64,000 bases of DNA from the NCBI GenBank assembly GCA_014607495.2, contig CP053172.1, positions 4,478,888-4,542,887 of the forward strand, in the 5' to 3' direction. This document shows positions 63,197 through 64,000 of the stretch, piece after piece; position 1 is the stretch's first letter; the number at the start of each line of letters is the position of its first letter. The position numbers were made by a program, and so were the translations under genes. The notes beneath the pieces were generated by a model. The model saw only the letters and a list, made by a program, of their open reading frames with translations. It had not been told where the DNA came from and searched no databases. Source of the DNA: Carposina sasakii. Lineage: Eukaryota; Arthropoda; Insecta; Lepidoptera; Carposinidae.

Positions 63197-64000
63197 ATGT
63201 ACATATAATAAAAATGTAACGGATCGCTGTCTGTACATGGAAGATATATGAGAAAAAATATTATAGGAGACCTTTATCAACGCTGTTAGTGACTTATGAA
63301 CGCAACCAATTTTATTATATAGTCTGTGGTACGTTTTCCCTCGCTTTTTACTTTTGACGTCTCTCTTGTAAAATTCAATACCGTGAACATTATATATTTG
63401 TGTCGCACGATAATCTAATTAAAACAAACAGTTACAAGTACACAGTGTTATTTATTTTCTTGCTTAATAAACCTTCAAACGCAATAGTACCCTAAATCAC
63501 AATTTTTGTCTGTTTGTCTGTGCGTTTGTGCACGCTAATCTCAGAAACGGCTGAACCGATTTCGATGCAGTTTTCTGGAATATATTGTGACAGGTCCCAC
63601 TTAACATATAGGCTACTTTTATCTATACTAATATTATAAAGAGGAAAACTTTGTTTGTTTGGTTGTAATGAATAGGCTCCGAAACTACTGGACCGATTTC
63701 AAAAATTCTTTCACCGTTAGAATCCTTATTGGACCTAGATGAACATAGGCTACAAGAATTTCCCGATATTCCCACGGGAAGGCGACCAACGGGAATTCTA
63801 TATTTTTTACGAAAACCGCTATACATATGAAGCTGAAATCGGGCATATATGTTCATTGGGGACAGCGAGGGAGGACTAAAAACGGATTTCCCGAAATTCC
63901 CACGGGAAGGGGACAAACGGGAATTCATAATTTTTACGAAAACCGCTATACATATGAAGCTGAAATTGGGCATATAAGTTAATTAGGGACTGCGAGGAAG
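63197..64000. repeat. R7-type repeats to the window end
   Basis: AAAAATGTAACGGATCGCTG (63208), GAACCGATTTCGATGCAGTT (63553) and then a second module with ATTTCCCGATATTCCCACGG and ACGAAAACCGCTATACATAT repeated twice (63760-63840 and 63880-63960). The ORF on the minus strand at 63623-63973 comes from this duplication. Confidence 0.55.

Noticed and set aside
63623..63973. 116-codon minus-strand ORF with duplicated words
   Set aside because: Created by two copies of an R7-type repeat module.

Overview
The window is eukaryotic nuclear DNA, almost certainly from a moth or butterfly. The evidence is two conserved insect genes split into small GT-AG exons, and intergenic and intronic DNA crowded with repeat types common in Lepidoptera (RTE-like LINE tails ending in ATG/AAG triplets, tRNA-derived SINEs, TA-flanked MITEs, hAT-like MITEs, a mariner, a short TTAGG run). 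Nothing prokaryotic is present, so operons and ribosome binding sites do not apply.

Layout. (1) Positions 861-19557, minus strand: nine coding exons of the 5' part of a beta-heavy spectrin (karst-type) gene. They encode about 445 residues from an MTQ start through both calponin-homology domains into the first spectrin-repeat region. The gene runs off the left edge. (2) Positions 20000-25400: intergenic DNA or a first intron, packed with short non-autonomous DNA transposons, several with clear target-site duplications. (3) Positions 25420-33652: a complete Ty3/gypsy-type LTR retrotransposon with an envelope gene (an insect endogenous retrovirus). It has LTRs identical by eye (355 bp each), a CATT duplication, a tRNA-Leu-type primer site, gag and pol in one frame, an F-protein-like env, and one in-frame TGA near the pol 3' end. 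(4) Positions 33660-48870: more repeats, including a mariner with an open transposase frame nested in a roughly 380-bp MITE (37588-39273), and an RTE tail flanked by a 108-bp duplication (47092-47565). (5) Positions 48876-63152, plus strand: nine exons of the eIF2B beta subunit gene, lacking only the last exon(s) beyond the right edge. SINEs, LINE fragments and MITEs fill its introns.

The two host genes are transcribed divergently and share no pathway: one is an apical membrane-skeleton protein, the other a translation-initiation exchange-factor subunit. The points most worth a second look are the env-carrying retroelement (unusual single-frame gag-pol with two zinc knuckles, a late nonsense codon, and a leader ORF that would splice in frame onto env), SINE tails just upstream of splice acceptors in both host genes, a family of palindromic elements whose empty site is visible in the same window, and an 839-bp terminal-inverted-repeat element carrying repeated TTCATGAA motifs. 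No wholly new multi-gene system was found.

Family labels used here (MITE-A, MITE-B, SINE-1, R5 and so on) are local names. All repeat boundaries were set by eye.
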